From a bacterium (GTDB lineage: Bacteria; Nitrospinota_A; UBA7883; JACRGQ01), in assembly GCA_021815535.1 (NCBI GenBank), contig JAKAGL010000020.1:1-17563 (forward strand): a stretch of DNA of 17,563 nucleotides. Reading direction: 5' to 3'. A program made the translations under genes and the position numbers. Below are positions 1 to 7,011 of this stretch, one piece after another; within the stretch, counting starts at the first letter, position 1, and every line of letters starts with the position of its first letter. The notes under the pieces are model-generated. The model was not told the origin of the DNA and ran no database searches. It saw nothing but the letters and a program-made list of their open reading frames with translations.

Positions 1-1
1 T

Positions 2-805
2 GCCTTGTTCAGCTTCTGGACGCTGCTTGTCAGCGGCGCGTATATTTACGTGTTTTACGATATGAGCCCTGCGGGGGCCTATAAATCGGTGCAGGGGTTG
101 ACGGTGGGCCAGCCCTGGATCGGCGGTATCGCCCGCTCGGTGCACCGGTACGCGTCGGGAAGCCTGATGCTGGTCACCTTTGCGCACATGTACCACGTTT
201 TCTTCTCCGGCCGGGTTCGTCGTTACCGGTGGCTGGCCTGGATGACCGGGTTGGTGGTGTTGCCGCTCATTTGGTTCGAAGGGGCCACCGGGTATGTGAT
301 GGTGTGGGACGACCGGGGAATGGTGGCAGCGCACGAATTCGCCAAATGGTTTGATGTGTTGCCGCTGGCCATGGAGCCGTTCGCGCGCAACTTCGTTCCC
401 GGCGGAACGATGAACCAACTGTTCTTTTTCCTTCTCTCGTACCTCCACCTGCTTATTCCCTGCGCGCTGATAATCATTTTGTGGATTCATAACATGCGGC
501 AATCGCGGCCCCGCGTGTGGCCGTACAGCCCGCTTGCATGGGCGGTGGGCGTGACGATCATGGCGCTGTCGATTTTGGTTCCGGTGGCCAGCGGCGCTCC
601 CGCCGATCTGCGGCATCTCACGGGCACCGTGAACATAGACTGGTTCTATCTGGCGGTATTCCCGTTGGCCAACGCGTTGGCCATTTCACCGGCATGGCTT
701 TGGTGCGGGACGATCACCACCTTTGGGGTGATGGCGACATTCCCCTGGCTGATGCCGGATGAGGCGGGCTTTACCGCCCGGTCCGGGGAAGGGGCGGCAG
801 AATGA
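2..805 (+). CDS. Cytochrome b (bc/b6-type, diheme), 5' end cut by window
   Basis: Membrane cytochrome b subunit of a quinol-oxidising electron-transfer complex. The frame is open to the window edge, so the start and probably the first half of helix A are missing; numbering here begins at the TTG at position 5. Two histidine pairs, each 14 residues apart as in cytochrome b helices B and D, are visible: H47/H61 in the SVHRYASG...AHMYH segment and H148/H162 in YLHLLIP...LWIH. These would ligate two b hemes. FEGATGYVMVWDD (about 91-103) occupies the place of the family's GYVLPWDQ segment. Further hydrophobic helices follow at about 178-196 and 212-252. Its stop overlaps the next start (ATGA), so the two genes are translationally coupled. 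Other subunits (Rieske protein, cytochrome c) would lie upstream, outside the window. Assignment to the family is firm; the exact complex is not determinable. Confidence 0.85.
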   Translation, partial: ALFSFWTLLVSGAYIYVFYDMSPAGAYKSVQGLTVGQPWIGGIARSVHRYASGSLMLVTFAHMYHVFFSGRVRRYRWLAWMTGLVVLPLIWFEGATGYVMVWDDRGMVAAHEFAKWFDVLPLAMEPFARNFVPGGTMNQLFFFLLSYLHLLIPCALIIILWIHNMRQSRPRVWPYSPLAWAVGVTIMALSILVPVASGAPADLRHLTGTVNIDWFYLAVFPLANALAISPAWLWCGTITTFGVMATFPWLMPDEAGFTARSGEGAAE

Positions 806-1317
806 AAACGGTAATACCCGTGGGAGGATGGGTTGTGCTGGCTGCGGTTGCCGCATTTGTGGGGTTCATCACCTCGCGCCCCGCCTATTGTTTTAATACG
901 GATGATAAGGCCCAACTGGCGGTTTCGTTCAAGAACACCACTCCCCGCCTGCATGAATGTGGCGAGGCGGAGCTGAAGAGCTATATATCCGGCAGGAAAG
1001 ACCGTCCCCGCCATATGCGCAATGCCCAAGCCGAATGTGGCAGCCGGGAACGTTACCCGTTAGCCCTGCGGATCACGGTAGACGGTGAGGTGTTAACGGA
1101 AAAAGAGATCCCTGCTTCCGGCTGGCGGCACGACACCTCGATCTTTGTGCTGGAGCAGAAGATGGTCAGCGTTGGTCATCACGCCGTGACCCTGGAATTG
1201 GGTGAAAAAGGGACAACCGAAGGGTATCCATTTAAGATTTCGCGGGAAATCGACTTCGGGCCGCGCGATGTTGTGGCGTTCAACTTCAAGAAGCCCGACT
1301 TCATAATGATTAAATAA
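802..1317 (+). CDS. Membrane-anchored periplasmic protein of unknown function, cotranscribed with cytochrome b
   Basis: 171 aa. I do not recognise a named family. One hydrophobic segment (about residues 7-24) after a short N-terminus looks like a signal anchor or uncleaved signal peptide, leaving a soluble domain outside the membrane. The soluble part has cysteines at 53 (LHECGE) and 79 (AECGSRERYP), which could form a disulfide, plus C30 near the membrane. There is no CXXCH heme motif and no Rieske motif. The second half (VDGEVL, SGWRHD, VGHHAVTLELG) has the alternating pattern of a beta-sandwich. Its start overlaps the cytochrome b stop by ATGA, with a GGGGAAGGGG stretch upstream, so it is probably made together with the cytochrome and may be an accessory or assembly factor of that complex. 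That role is inference from position only. Confidence 0.8.
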   Translation: MKTVIPVGGWVVLAAVAAFVGFITSRPAYCFNTDDKAQLAVSFKNTTPRLHECGEAELKSYISGRKDRPRHMRNAQAECGSRERYPLALRITVDGEVLTEKEIPASGWRHDTSIFVLEQKMVSVGHHAVTLELGEKGTTEGYPFKISREIDFGPRDVVAFNFKKPDFIMIK

Positions 1318-1347
1318 CCGGCGGGTTTTGTTTCCGGGGTTCTTGGC

Positions 1348-1377
1348 GTCGGGCGCCCAACTCATCGGGTACCCGAC
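1348..1377. repeat. Inverted repeat in the convergent gap after the cytochrome operon
   Basis: GTCGGGCGCCC (1348-1358) and GGGTACCCGAC (1367-1377) pair as an 11-bp stem with two internal mismatches around an 8-nt loop. It lies 30 bp past the stop of the 171-aa gene and is followed by no T-run. It may be a weak or Rho-assisted terminator, or an mRNA 3'-end stabiliser. Confidence 0.4.
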
Positions 1378-1386
1378 TCGCAACCA

Positions 1387-1409
1387 AGCAGGGGCCGTGC
1401 CCCTCTGCT
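1387..1409 (-). terminator. Hairpin overlapping the folD stop, possible terminator
   Basis: AGCAGGGGC and GCCCCTCTGCT pair around a CGT loop, with a 2-nt bulge. On the minus strand the stem begins inside the folD stop codon (1408-1410) and is followed by TTGGTTG, only a poor T-tract. It may end the yicC-gmk-folD transcript, but it is not a canonical intrinsic terminator. Confidence 0.3.
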
Positions 1410-2265
1410 ATTTCCCCATCCGCATCAGGTACGCCTGAAGCGTATTGTACATAAGCATGGCAATGGTCATCGGGCCTACCCCGCCCGGTACCGGGGTGAT
1501 GAGGCCGGCCACTTTTTTTACTTCGTCGAAATCAACGTCTCCAACGATTTTTTTGTCCGCCAGCCGGTTAATGCCGACATCGATGACCGCCGCGCCCGGT
1601 TTCACCATGTCGGCGGTTACGAAGCCCGGTTTGCCGATGGCCGCAATGATGACGTCGGCGCTCTTTACGATGTCGCGAAGATGCCGGGTGCGGCTGTGGC
1701 AAATGGTGACGGTGCAGTGTTCATGCAAGAGCAGGGTGGCCACCGGTTTTCCCACGATATTGCTGCGGCCGATAACCACCGCTTTTGCCCCGTTGAGGTC
1801 AACCCCGGACCGCTTGAGCATTTCAATACAGCCGGCGGGGGTGCAGGGGCGCAGGCCGGGGGTGTCGGCCACCAACCGTCCCACATTTACCGGGTGAAAG
1901 CCGTCTACGTCTTTGGCCGGGTCTATTTTTTCAAGGATGACCTGCTCGCGGATATGCTTTGGCAGCGGAAGCTGTACCAGAATGCCGTCAACCGCGGGGT
2001 CGTGGTTCAGTTTGTTGATCAGTTCTACCAGCGTGGCCTCGCTCACGGTTTCGTCCAGAAGGTGTTCGCCGCTGGTGAAGCCGAGCGCCGTGCAGGCCTT
2101 TTTCTTGCTGTTTACATATACCTGCGATGCGGGGTCTTTGCCCACCAGCACCACCGTGAGCGAGGGGGGCCGCCGGCCCGCGGCGACCAGTTCTTCCACC
2201 GTGGTTTTCACTTCGTCCCGGATGGTTTGAGCGATGGCCTTTCCGTCTATCAATTTTGCTTTCAT
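1408..2265 (-). CDS. folD: Bifunctional methylenetetrahydrofolate dehydrogenase / cyclohydrolase FolD
   Basis: Cytosolic enzyme of one-carbon metabolism. It oxidises 5,10-methylene-THF with NADP and hydrolyses methenyl-THF to 10-formyl-THF, feeding purine and formyl-Met-tRNA synthesis. 285 aa, the usual family length. Visible motifs are Y50-V-N-S-K54 (catalytic Tyr/Lys), Q98 in VQLPLPKH, D121 in KDVDGFHPVN, PCTPAGC (140-146), the Rossmann loop VIGRSNIVGKP (164-174), VIDVGIN (228-233), and the C-terminal PVPGGVGPMT (258-267). The frame stays open for 37 more codons upstream, but ATG 2265 gives the standard N-terminus (MKAKLIDGKAIA) and has AAGGAAG at proper spacing, so the longer start is rejected. 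It follows gmk by 73 bp on the same strand. A TATAAT-like box over the gmk stop (2338-2343) lacks a good -35, so readthrough from yicC-gmk is likeliest. Confidence 0.96.
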   Translation of the reverse strand: MKAKLIDGKAIAQTIRDEVKTTVEELVAAGRRPPSLTVVLVGKDPASQVYVNSKKKACTALGFTSGEHLLDETVSEATLVELINKLNHDPAVDGILVQLPLPKHIREQVILEKIDPAKDVDGFHPVNVGRLVADTPGLRPCTPAGCIEMLKRSGVDLNGAKAVVIGRSNIVGKPVATLLLHEHCTVTICHSRTRHLRDIVKSADVIIAAIGKPGFVTADMVKPGAAVIDVGINRLADKKIVGDVDFDEVKKVAGLITPVPGGVGPMTIAMLMYNTLQAYLMRMGK

Positions 2266-2338
2266 GCGGTCTTCCTTGTCATAGGGGGAGCGGCCGGAAA
2301 TGTAACTTCTGGGCCGATAAATCCCGGTTGTGGTTTTA

Positions 2339-2974
2339 TTATAGGGGTTGGCCCATGGTGAAATCATCGAATTCAAGACGCCGGCGGTTCATGCGGCACC
2401 GTTCGGCGCGGATGATGTATTCCAGCTCTTTTTGAGCTACCTCAAGCGTGTCGTTGATAACCAGATAGTCGTAGTGGGAGCTTACGGAAATCTCCTCCCA
2501 TGCCGTGTCCAGCCGTCCTTGAACGGTTTCAAGTGTCTCGGTGCCCCGTTCCAGAAGGCGGCGCTTCAACTCCTCGATGCTGGGGGGCATGACAAAGATG
2601 AAAACCCCTTCCAGCTTCCGTTCACGGAGTTTTACGGCTCCTTGCACGTCAATGACCAGCAGTAGATCCTGCATATGCTCCTGGGCCTCGTCCACGCTGT
2701 CCCATGTTGTACCGTAGTATTTGCCATGGACCTCGGCCCACTCGATGAATTTTTCTTCGGCGATCATTTCCCTGAAGCGCGCCGGATTGGTGAAATGGTA
2801 GTGCACTCCGTCAACCTCGTTGGGGCGTTTGGGGCGCGTGGTGCACGATACCGACTGGCGCACGCCGGGAATGTTTTCGGACGCCCACTTGGCCAGGGTG
2901 GATTTTCCCGCGCCGGAAGGGGCCGATATGATGAAGAGTATCCCCCGGCCGCGAACTGCTCCCTTGTTATTCAT
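2339..2974 (-). CDS. gmk: Guanylate kinase
   Basis: Phosphorylates GMP to GDP with ATP in the cytosol; essential for GTP and (p)ppGpp pools. 211 aa, normal for the family. The P-loop SAPSGAGKST is at residues 17-26. The GMP-binding signature follows (VSCTTRPKRPNEVDGVHYHF, about 42-61), then VIDVQGA and the lid region with GRLDTAWEEI. It starts 7 bp after the yicC stop, with AGGCGG overlapping that stop as a modest ribosome binding site, so translation is probably coupled to yicC. In many genomes a remA/DUF370 or rpoZ gene sits beside gmk; neither is present here, and folD follows instead. Confidence 0.96.
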   Translation of the reverse strand: MNNKGAVRGRGILFIISAPSGAGKSTLAKWASENIPGVRQSVSCTTRPKRPNEVDGVHYHFTNPARFREMIAEEKFIEWAEVHGKYYGTTWDSVDEAQEHMQDLLLVIDVQGAVKLRERKLEGVFIFVMPPSIEELKRRLLERGTETLETVQGRLDTAWEEISVSSHYDYLVINDTLEVAQKELEYIIRAERCRMNRRRLEFDDFTMGQPL

Positions 2975-2981
2975 GGCCCGC

Positions 2982-3860
2982 CTATTCTATATTGGCCGCC
3001 TGTTCGCGGATTTTTTCGATGTTACTTTTGACCTCCACCACTTCGCGGCTGATATCGATGAGGGTGCTTTTCGCGCTCATGGTGTTCGCTTCCCGGTTGA
3101 GTTCCTGCAGCATGAATTCCACCTTGCGCCCCACCGGGCCGCCCGCCGTGATGAGCTGCCGCATCTGGATGATATGGCTCCCCAGGCGGATCGCTTCTTC
3201 CGAGATGTCCGAGCGCTCGGCCACGATGGCCGCCTCGATGAGTATCCGCTGCGGGTCGGCTTCGGCGCCCTGCGCGAGTTCCTCGATCTTGGTCTTCAGC
3301 TTGGCCAAGATGTCCCCTTCCTGCGATTTGCGCAACGCCATAACCCGCTGGGCGCTCCCCTCTATCAGCGACAGTTTGTCCAGCACATCCTTTTTCAGCG
3401 CGGCCCCTTCAGTCTCGCGCATGGTCACCAGCGCGGCGATTGCTTTTGCCAGCGCCTGTTCGATCAGCCGCCACCGCCCGTCCAGGTCGATGGCTTCCTC
3501 CTCGCACTTGAAAATGTCTTTCAGGGAAAGGATGGTGGCCAGTTCGGGCTGGCCCGCCACGCCATGCTTTTCTTTGAGGATCTTCGCGGCGGCGAGGAAT
3601 TGCTGGGCCATATCCTCGTCCAGCACCAGTTTTTTCTTCGCATCGGCGCCGTTGCCCATCGTGATGGTCGCCTCCAGGTAACCTCGCGTGATCTTGCCCG
3701 CAAAAGCATCTTTGATGCGTTTTTCCAGTTCGAAGTCTTTAGAGGGCATCCGGATGTTGAACTCGAGGAAGCGGTGATTCACCGTCCGGAGCTCAACCGT
3801 ACATTTTTTTGCCCCTTCGGCCGCTTCCGCGCGCGCGAAACCGGTCATGCTTCGTATCAT
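2982..3860 (-). CDS. yicC: YicC family endoribonuclease
   Basis: 292 aa, the usual length. The N-terminus MIRSMTGFARAEA and the C-terminal block GRKVEFMLQELNREANTMSAKS are the two strongly conserved ends of the YicC_N/DUF1732 family. E. coli YicC is reported as a metal-dependent endoribonuclease acting on RNA in stress and stationary phase. The middle is a helical, charged region with coiled-coil character (about 90-220). The start ATG at 3860 has GGAGAG 7 nt upstream. It is the first gene of the yicC-gmk-folD operon, and the yicC-gmk pairing is widespread in bacteria. A promoter is visible at 3901-3929. Confidence 0.93.
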   Translation of the reverse strand: MIRSMTGFARAEAAEGAKKCTVELRTVNHRFLEFNIRMPSKDFELEKRIKDAFAGKITRGYLEATITMGNGADAKKKLVLDEDMAQQFLAAAKILKEKHGVAGQPELATILSLKDIFKCEEEAIDLDGRWRLIEQALAKAIAALVTMRETEGAALKKDVLDKLSLIEGSAQRVMALRKSQEGDILAKLKTKIEELAQGAEADPQRILIEAAIVAERSDISEEAIRLGSHIIQMRQLITAGGPVGRKVEFMLQELNREANTMSAKSTLIDISREVVEVKSNIEKIREQAANIE

Positions 3861-3878
3861 CAGATGCTCTCCACGCTG

Positions 3879-3908
3879 TTGATAATGATGTCACGTCAAG
3901 TATATATT
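3879..3908 (+). promoter_or_regulatory. Promoter for the GDT1-family gene, sharing its -10 with the yicC promoter
   Basis: -35 TTGATA (3879-3884) is followed by TATATA at 3901-3906 (16-bp spacer) or TATATT at 3903-3908 (18-bp spacer). Predicted start is near 3914, giving a leader of about 85 nt that includes the CCCCTC palindromic repeat. The self-complementary TATATA serves both directions. Confidence 0.55.
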
Positions 3909-3929
3909 GAAACCGGGCGGATTTGTAAA
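3901..3929 (-). promoter_or_regulatory. Promoter for yicC-gmk-folD
   Basis: Reading the minus strand: -35 TTTACA (3929-3924), a 17-bp spacer, then -10 TATATA (3906-3901). This predicts transcription starting near 3894 and a leader of about 34 nt containing the yicC ribosome binding site. The -10 is also usable on the plus strand (see the promoter at 3879). Confidence 0.6.
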
Positions 3930-3951
3930 CGCAAATGGCGTGTATGGCAAA

Positions 3952-3984
3952 CACCCCTCTTTTAAAACTGGGGGGAAATAGAGG
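3952..3984. repeat. Copy 1 of a short CCCCCTT/AAGGGGG interspersed palindrome
   Basis: ACCCCTCTTTTAAAACTG followed by GGGGGAAATAGAGGG. The arms CCCC..TTTT and AAAA..GGGG pair, and the trailing GAAATAGAGGG half-site resembles the layout of a repeat common in many delta/Nitrospirota-type genomes (read through, it gives PLFKTGG or PPFKKGD peptides). It lies in the predicted leader of the gene at 4000. A second copy is at 10160. Confidence 0.55.
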
Positions 3985-3999
3985 GAAGGAACTCTTTCG

Positions 4000-4281
4000 A
4001 TGGATATGAAGATCGTTCTCACCAGCTTCTGGCTGATATTCTTGGCCGAATTGGGTGACAAAACGCAGTTGGCCACACTCGCTTTTTCGGCGGGCACAAC
4101 ATCAAAGATGGCGGTTTTCATCGGCAGCGCCGGGGCGCTGGTTGTTACCTCCGCGTTGGCGGTGGTGTTGGGCGATTTCCTTTCGCGTTACCTGCCGGTA
4201 AAGGCGATGCACATTGCGGCGGGGGGTGGATTCGTGGTCATTGGGGGATTGATGCTCTTCAAGGAGTTTTGGAACCGTTAG
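4000..4281 (+). CDS. GDT1/TMEM165 family (UPF0016) cation transporter, single-domain form
   Basis: 93-aa membrane protein. The signature E-L-G-D-K-T-Q-L (about 17-24), inside the first helix FWLIFLAELGDKTQLATLAF, is the metal-binding motif of the GDT1/TMEM165 family, whose characterised members export Mn2+ or Ca2+. Two further hydrophobic helices follow (about 37-60 and 68-88). Full-length members carry two copies of this motif in about 190-220 aa; this protein has one, so it probably works as a homodimer or with a second small partner. No partner gene is adjacent. Start ATG 4000 has GGGAAGGA about 9 nt upstream; ATG 4006 is an alternative. No yybP-ykoY manganese riboswitch is recognisable in the leader. 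It converges on the phosphatase gene, with only 19 bp between the stops. Confidence 0.88.
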   Translation: MDMKIVLTSFWLIFLAELGDKTQLATLAFSAGTTSKMAVFIGSAGALVVTSALAVVLGDFLSRYLPVKAMHIAAGGGFVVIGGLMLFKEFWNR

Positions 4282-4300
4282 CTTTGTTGGCGTTGGTTTT

Positions 4301-6661
4301 TCAGGGGGAGGGCAACTCTTTCGTAAAGATAGCCCAGCACCGGTTTCCCGCGTCGTTGAAGTACAGGCTGTCGGCCATCGCCGTTATCATGTGGTGTCCG
4401 CGGCCCCCCTCCAACATCAGATTTTCCTCTATCGACTGGGGAAGCGATTTGCTGTCAAATCCCACTCCCTCGTCGGCTACGCTCAGTTCCAGCACATCTT
4501 CGTGCAAGGTGTAGGAAAGTTCCACCGTGCATTGGTCGCAGCACATATTGCCGTGCATGATGGCATTAATGACCATTTCTGATACGGCCAATTCGACCTG
4601 GCTGATCCTGACCGGCGTCCAACCGGCGTTTTTCAGTGTTTCAATGACCGGTTCATAGGAATCGGACAACTTATGTATAACGGCGGCGCCCGCTTTTCCT
4701 GATGGCAGAGCGGAGTTTTTGGCAGAGGACTGCCAGGGGTTGGCAGTGCCATAATCCCGCTCTTCCCTATGGGTGGTTATCAGCGATAAGAGTTCCGGCC
4801 CCGGCACGAACCGCAGGATCTTATACTTATCCGCCGGGCGGGTTCCGAGAATAACGAATGACACGTCGTCTTCGGGGGCAAGGCCGTTGAGGTGCGCCTC
4901 AAATTCCTTACTAACGATCTCAAAGGCGGCGGCCGGCGCCAACCCCGCCAGCCTCGGCCCGATCTTTTTGGTGAATTTGGCCTCGAACGTCGTACCGGTG
5001 AAATCCTTTTGCTCCATAAGTCCGTCGCTGCACACCAACAAAAGCTGACCGTTTTCCAGCCGTAGGACGGCGTCCCGGTACCGGTCGTTGGTTGTCGGGG
5101 TTATTGCGAATTGACCGAGAATGAAGCCGGTAGGCGTTTCAACGGGCCGCACCGCGCCGTTGGGGTTTATCAGCCAGGGGGGCGGATGCCCACCCGTCGC
5201 CAATTTGATCTCATGTTCTTCGAAGTCCATCAAAAGGTAGATGGCCGTCAGGTAATCCGGCCGTCCTTCGCAGTATTTTATAAGATGCTCATTCAGGCAG
5301 TTCAGGAAGACGGAAGGGGTGCTGGCGGATTTTTTTTCGGGGTTGGTTTTGCAGATATCCACCATCGACGCCGCCAGGATATTCAGCAGGATCTCTTCGA
5401 TGTCGTGTCCGGCCACGTCGTGCAGGTACAGGCCGGCGTACTGGGAATGGAACCGCACCCACTTGATGATATCGCCGCCTCCGACGCTCCGCACGGAACG
5501 GTAGATGGGCGAGACGGTAAAGAAGGGCATGATGTCCGGGGTTGTGGCGATGGCGTCCAGCACATCCTCCGCGCGTGAAAGGGCGTTTTCCATCCGCTTG
5601 GCGTGAAGCGCCAGATTTTCCTCCGCTTCGCGGCGTTTCGCCATGTTCCGGAAGAGCAGTACCGCCATTGCCAGCGCGAAGGCGACAACCGCTATATTCA
5701 CCGCCAGATAGATCGCCAGGCTTCTTTCCGCATTCACCAGGCGCTCATCCACCACTTCGGCGGTTCGTTCCTCCAAGAGGTCGCACACCTCGTTGATGTG
5801 GTCGATCTTTATCGTCTGCTCGCTGTTCCAAAACGAGGCATCAATGCCAAAATTGCCTTGGTATGCTTTTTCGATCGCCATTTTTCTCATCTGCTCCGCT
5901 TGCGCCACTTCGCGCAAACTGAATACTTTCTGATAGTTTTCCTGGATGTCCGGGGAGGCCAACGCAAGAAAGCGTTTTTCAGAATAGGATTCATCCGCCA
6001 CGAGTCTTAAAAATCTCTCGTATTGGCCTGGCAGGAATCTGCCCGATGCGAACGCGTAGGTAAGGTGCGCCCGTTGCTGTCCCGCTTTCTCCATGATCTG
6101 CTGCAAATGGTAGTAGGCGAGGTACAGGGATGAAATCTCCCGGTCGGAGGTCAGCGCGGGAAACAGGCCGGTGGCGTCCAGAAGCAGCAAATTTACCCTC
6201 GAATAATAATCCAGTGCCTCGAAATAGCCGACTTTCTCCGCATCCACCCCCTCGCGGATCTTCTTCAGTTCGCCCAATTCGCCGACCGCCAGGTTAAAGT
6301 TGTTGACGAGGGGGGTATCAAGGCGCTGCCGGCTTGCCGATGAAAAGTTTTTTAAGAAGAGCGCATATTGCCTGTCAACGGCTTCGCGTTGCCGAAGCAT
6401 CTGGATCTTAAAATTATCTTTAGGGGAAGCGATAAACCCGCTGGTGTATCCCCGCTCTTTTTGAAGTTCGTGAACCAAATCGCTGGAATTGTTGATCAGG
6501 TGGGATGCGTTGTCGATCTCATTCATCTCACTCAAAACATCGCGCTTTTCCGATACCAGAAGCGCCGAAAAAGCGATAAGTGCGGCGATCGGCACGCCAA
6601 GCAGAAGTGAAAGCCAGAGCTTGTAACCGGAAAAGGGCGGCTTGGCTGGCTTTTGTTTCAT
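4301..6661 (-). CDS. NIT-domain sensor fused to SpoIIE-type PP2C phosphatase and RsbW-like ATPase
   Basis: 786 aa from ATG 6661. Order: TM1 about 15-36; an extracytoplasmic nitrate/nitrite-sensing domain (NIT), recognised by DLVHELQKERGYTSGF (61-76) and its all-helical character (to about 310); TM2 about 314-337; a short coiled coil (340-370); a SpoIIE/PP2C phosphatase (about 380-606) with GGGDI (D397), HDVAGHD (D415), GGHPPPWL, CSDG (D546) and EDD (598-599); and an HATPase_c of anti-sigma kinase type (about 660-783) with ELAVSEMVINAIMHGN (N699), DEGVGFD (730-736) and GGRGHHM. The metal-binding aspartates and ATP motifs look intact. Such proteins act in partner-switching control of sigma factors or STAS antagonists, but no STAS or sigma gene is near, so the target is unknown. 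The frame is open 25 codons upstream (ATG 6736). ATG 6661 is chosen because a basic N-terminus then leads straight into TM1, though its ribosome binding site is weak. Confidence 0.9.
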   Translation of the reverse strand: MKQKPAKPPFSGYKLWLSLLLGVPIAALIAFSALLVSEKRDVLSEMNEIDNASHLINNSSDLVHELQKERGYTSGFIASPKDNFKIQMLRQREAVDRQYALFLKNFSSASRQRLDTPLVNNFNLAVGELGELKKIREGVDAEKVGYFEALDYYSRVNLLLLDATGLFPALTSDREISSLYLAYYHLQQIMEKAGQQRAHLTYAFASGRFLPGQYERFLRLVADESYSEKRFLALASPDIQENYQKVFSLREVAQAEQMRKMAIEKAYQGNFGIDASFWNSEQTIKIDHINEVCDLLEERTAEVVDERLVNAERSLAIYLAVNIAVVAFALAMAVLLFRNMAKRREAEENLALHAKRMENALSRAEDVLDAIATTPDIMPFFTVSPIYRSVRSVGGGDIIKWVRFHSQYAGLYLHDVAGHDIEEILLNILAASMVDICKTNPEKKSASTPSVFLNCLNEHLIKYCEGRPDYLTAIYLLMDFEEHEIKLATGGHPPPWLINPNGAVRPVETPTGFILGQFAITPTTNDRYRDAVLRLENGQLLLVCSDGLMEQKDFTGTTFEAKFTKKIGPRLAGLAPAAAFEIVSKEFEAHLNGLAPEDDVSFVILGTRPADKYKILRFVPGPELLSLITTHREERDYGTANPWQSSAKNSALPSGKAGAAVIHKLSDSYEPVIETLKNAGWTPVRISQVELAVSEMVINAIMHGNMCCDQCTVELSYTLHEDVLELSVADEGVGFDSKSLPQSIEENLMLEGGRGHHMITAMADSLYFNDAGNRCWAIFTKELPSP

Positions 6662-6815
6662 TTTTATGGGGTCATTGTCAGGAAGGTTCGGCGGCTGCGG
6701 GAAGCGCCTGTAAAAGCCATCTCTTCCCCCCGGCATGTGAAAGACGTTGCGTTACCAGTTTTACGCTTCATGCGGCGCACAGCTCCCCACTTAATAAAGA
6801 AACAGGATGAACCAG

Positions 6816-6838
6816 CCGCATTTTCCCCGGAAAAGCGG
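6816..6838 (-). repeat. Hairpin in the predicted leader of the NIT-phosphatase gene
   Basis: CCGC-A-TTTTCC and GGAAAA-GCGG pair over 10 bp with a single bulged A. The loop would be CC alone, or larger if inner pairs open. It lies just downstream of the promoter candidate at 6853-6880, so it would form early in the transcript. Function unknown. Confidence 0.4.
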
Positions 6839-6852
6839 CGTATTTGCAGAAT

Positions 6853-6880
6853 ATCATATCATTCATCGGCCGTTTTCCAA
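6853..6880 (-). promoter_or_regulatory. Promoter candidate for the NIT-SpoIIE-RsbW gene
   Basis: Minus strand: -35 TTGGAA (6880-6875), 16-bp spacer, -10 TATGAT (6858-6853). Predicted start near 6846. This would let the phosphatase gene be expressed independently of the kinase upstream of it. Confidence 0.45.
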
Positions 6881-7011
6881 CTTCCTGGGTGGGAAGCCGA
6901 TCTCTTGGGCACATCGGCCCTTATGGGGCCGCCTGGGGGAAGCATGGAAGATGTTTCCGTTTCCGGTTCAAGCCCGGCATTACAGAGAATGGCTTGCCCC
7001 GTCCGCCAGGC

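Larger units (their letters stand above)
6662..7011 (-). other. 350-bp gap between hybrid kinase and NIT-phosphatase genes
   Basis: No supported gene. On the minus strand it holds a promoter candidate (6853-6880), an inverted repeat (6816-6838) in the resulting leader, and small stems such as GCCGAT/ATCGGC (6896-6901 with 6913-6918) and GGCCC/GGGCC just past the kinase end. None has a T-run, so no clear terminator for the kinase is seen. The predicted leader of the phosphatase gene is about 185 nt. Confidence 0.5.

Noticed and set aside
2266..2376. N-terminal extension of folD by 37 codons
   Set aside because: Would overlap the end of gmk, encodes no FolD-like residues, and the ATG at 2265 has a good ribosome binding site and the family's normal start.
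2820..3965. 381-codon plus-strand frame antisense to yicC and gmk
   Set aside because: Shadow of two genes with strong family motifs; it also crosses their junction and the promoter region.
3930..3999. yybP-ykoY manganese riboswitch before the GDT1-family gene
   Set aside because: The leader is short and filled by the CCCCTC palindrome; the conserved riboswitch loops are not recognisable.
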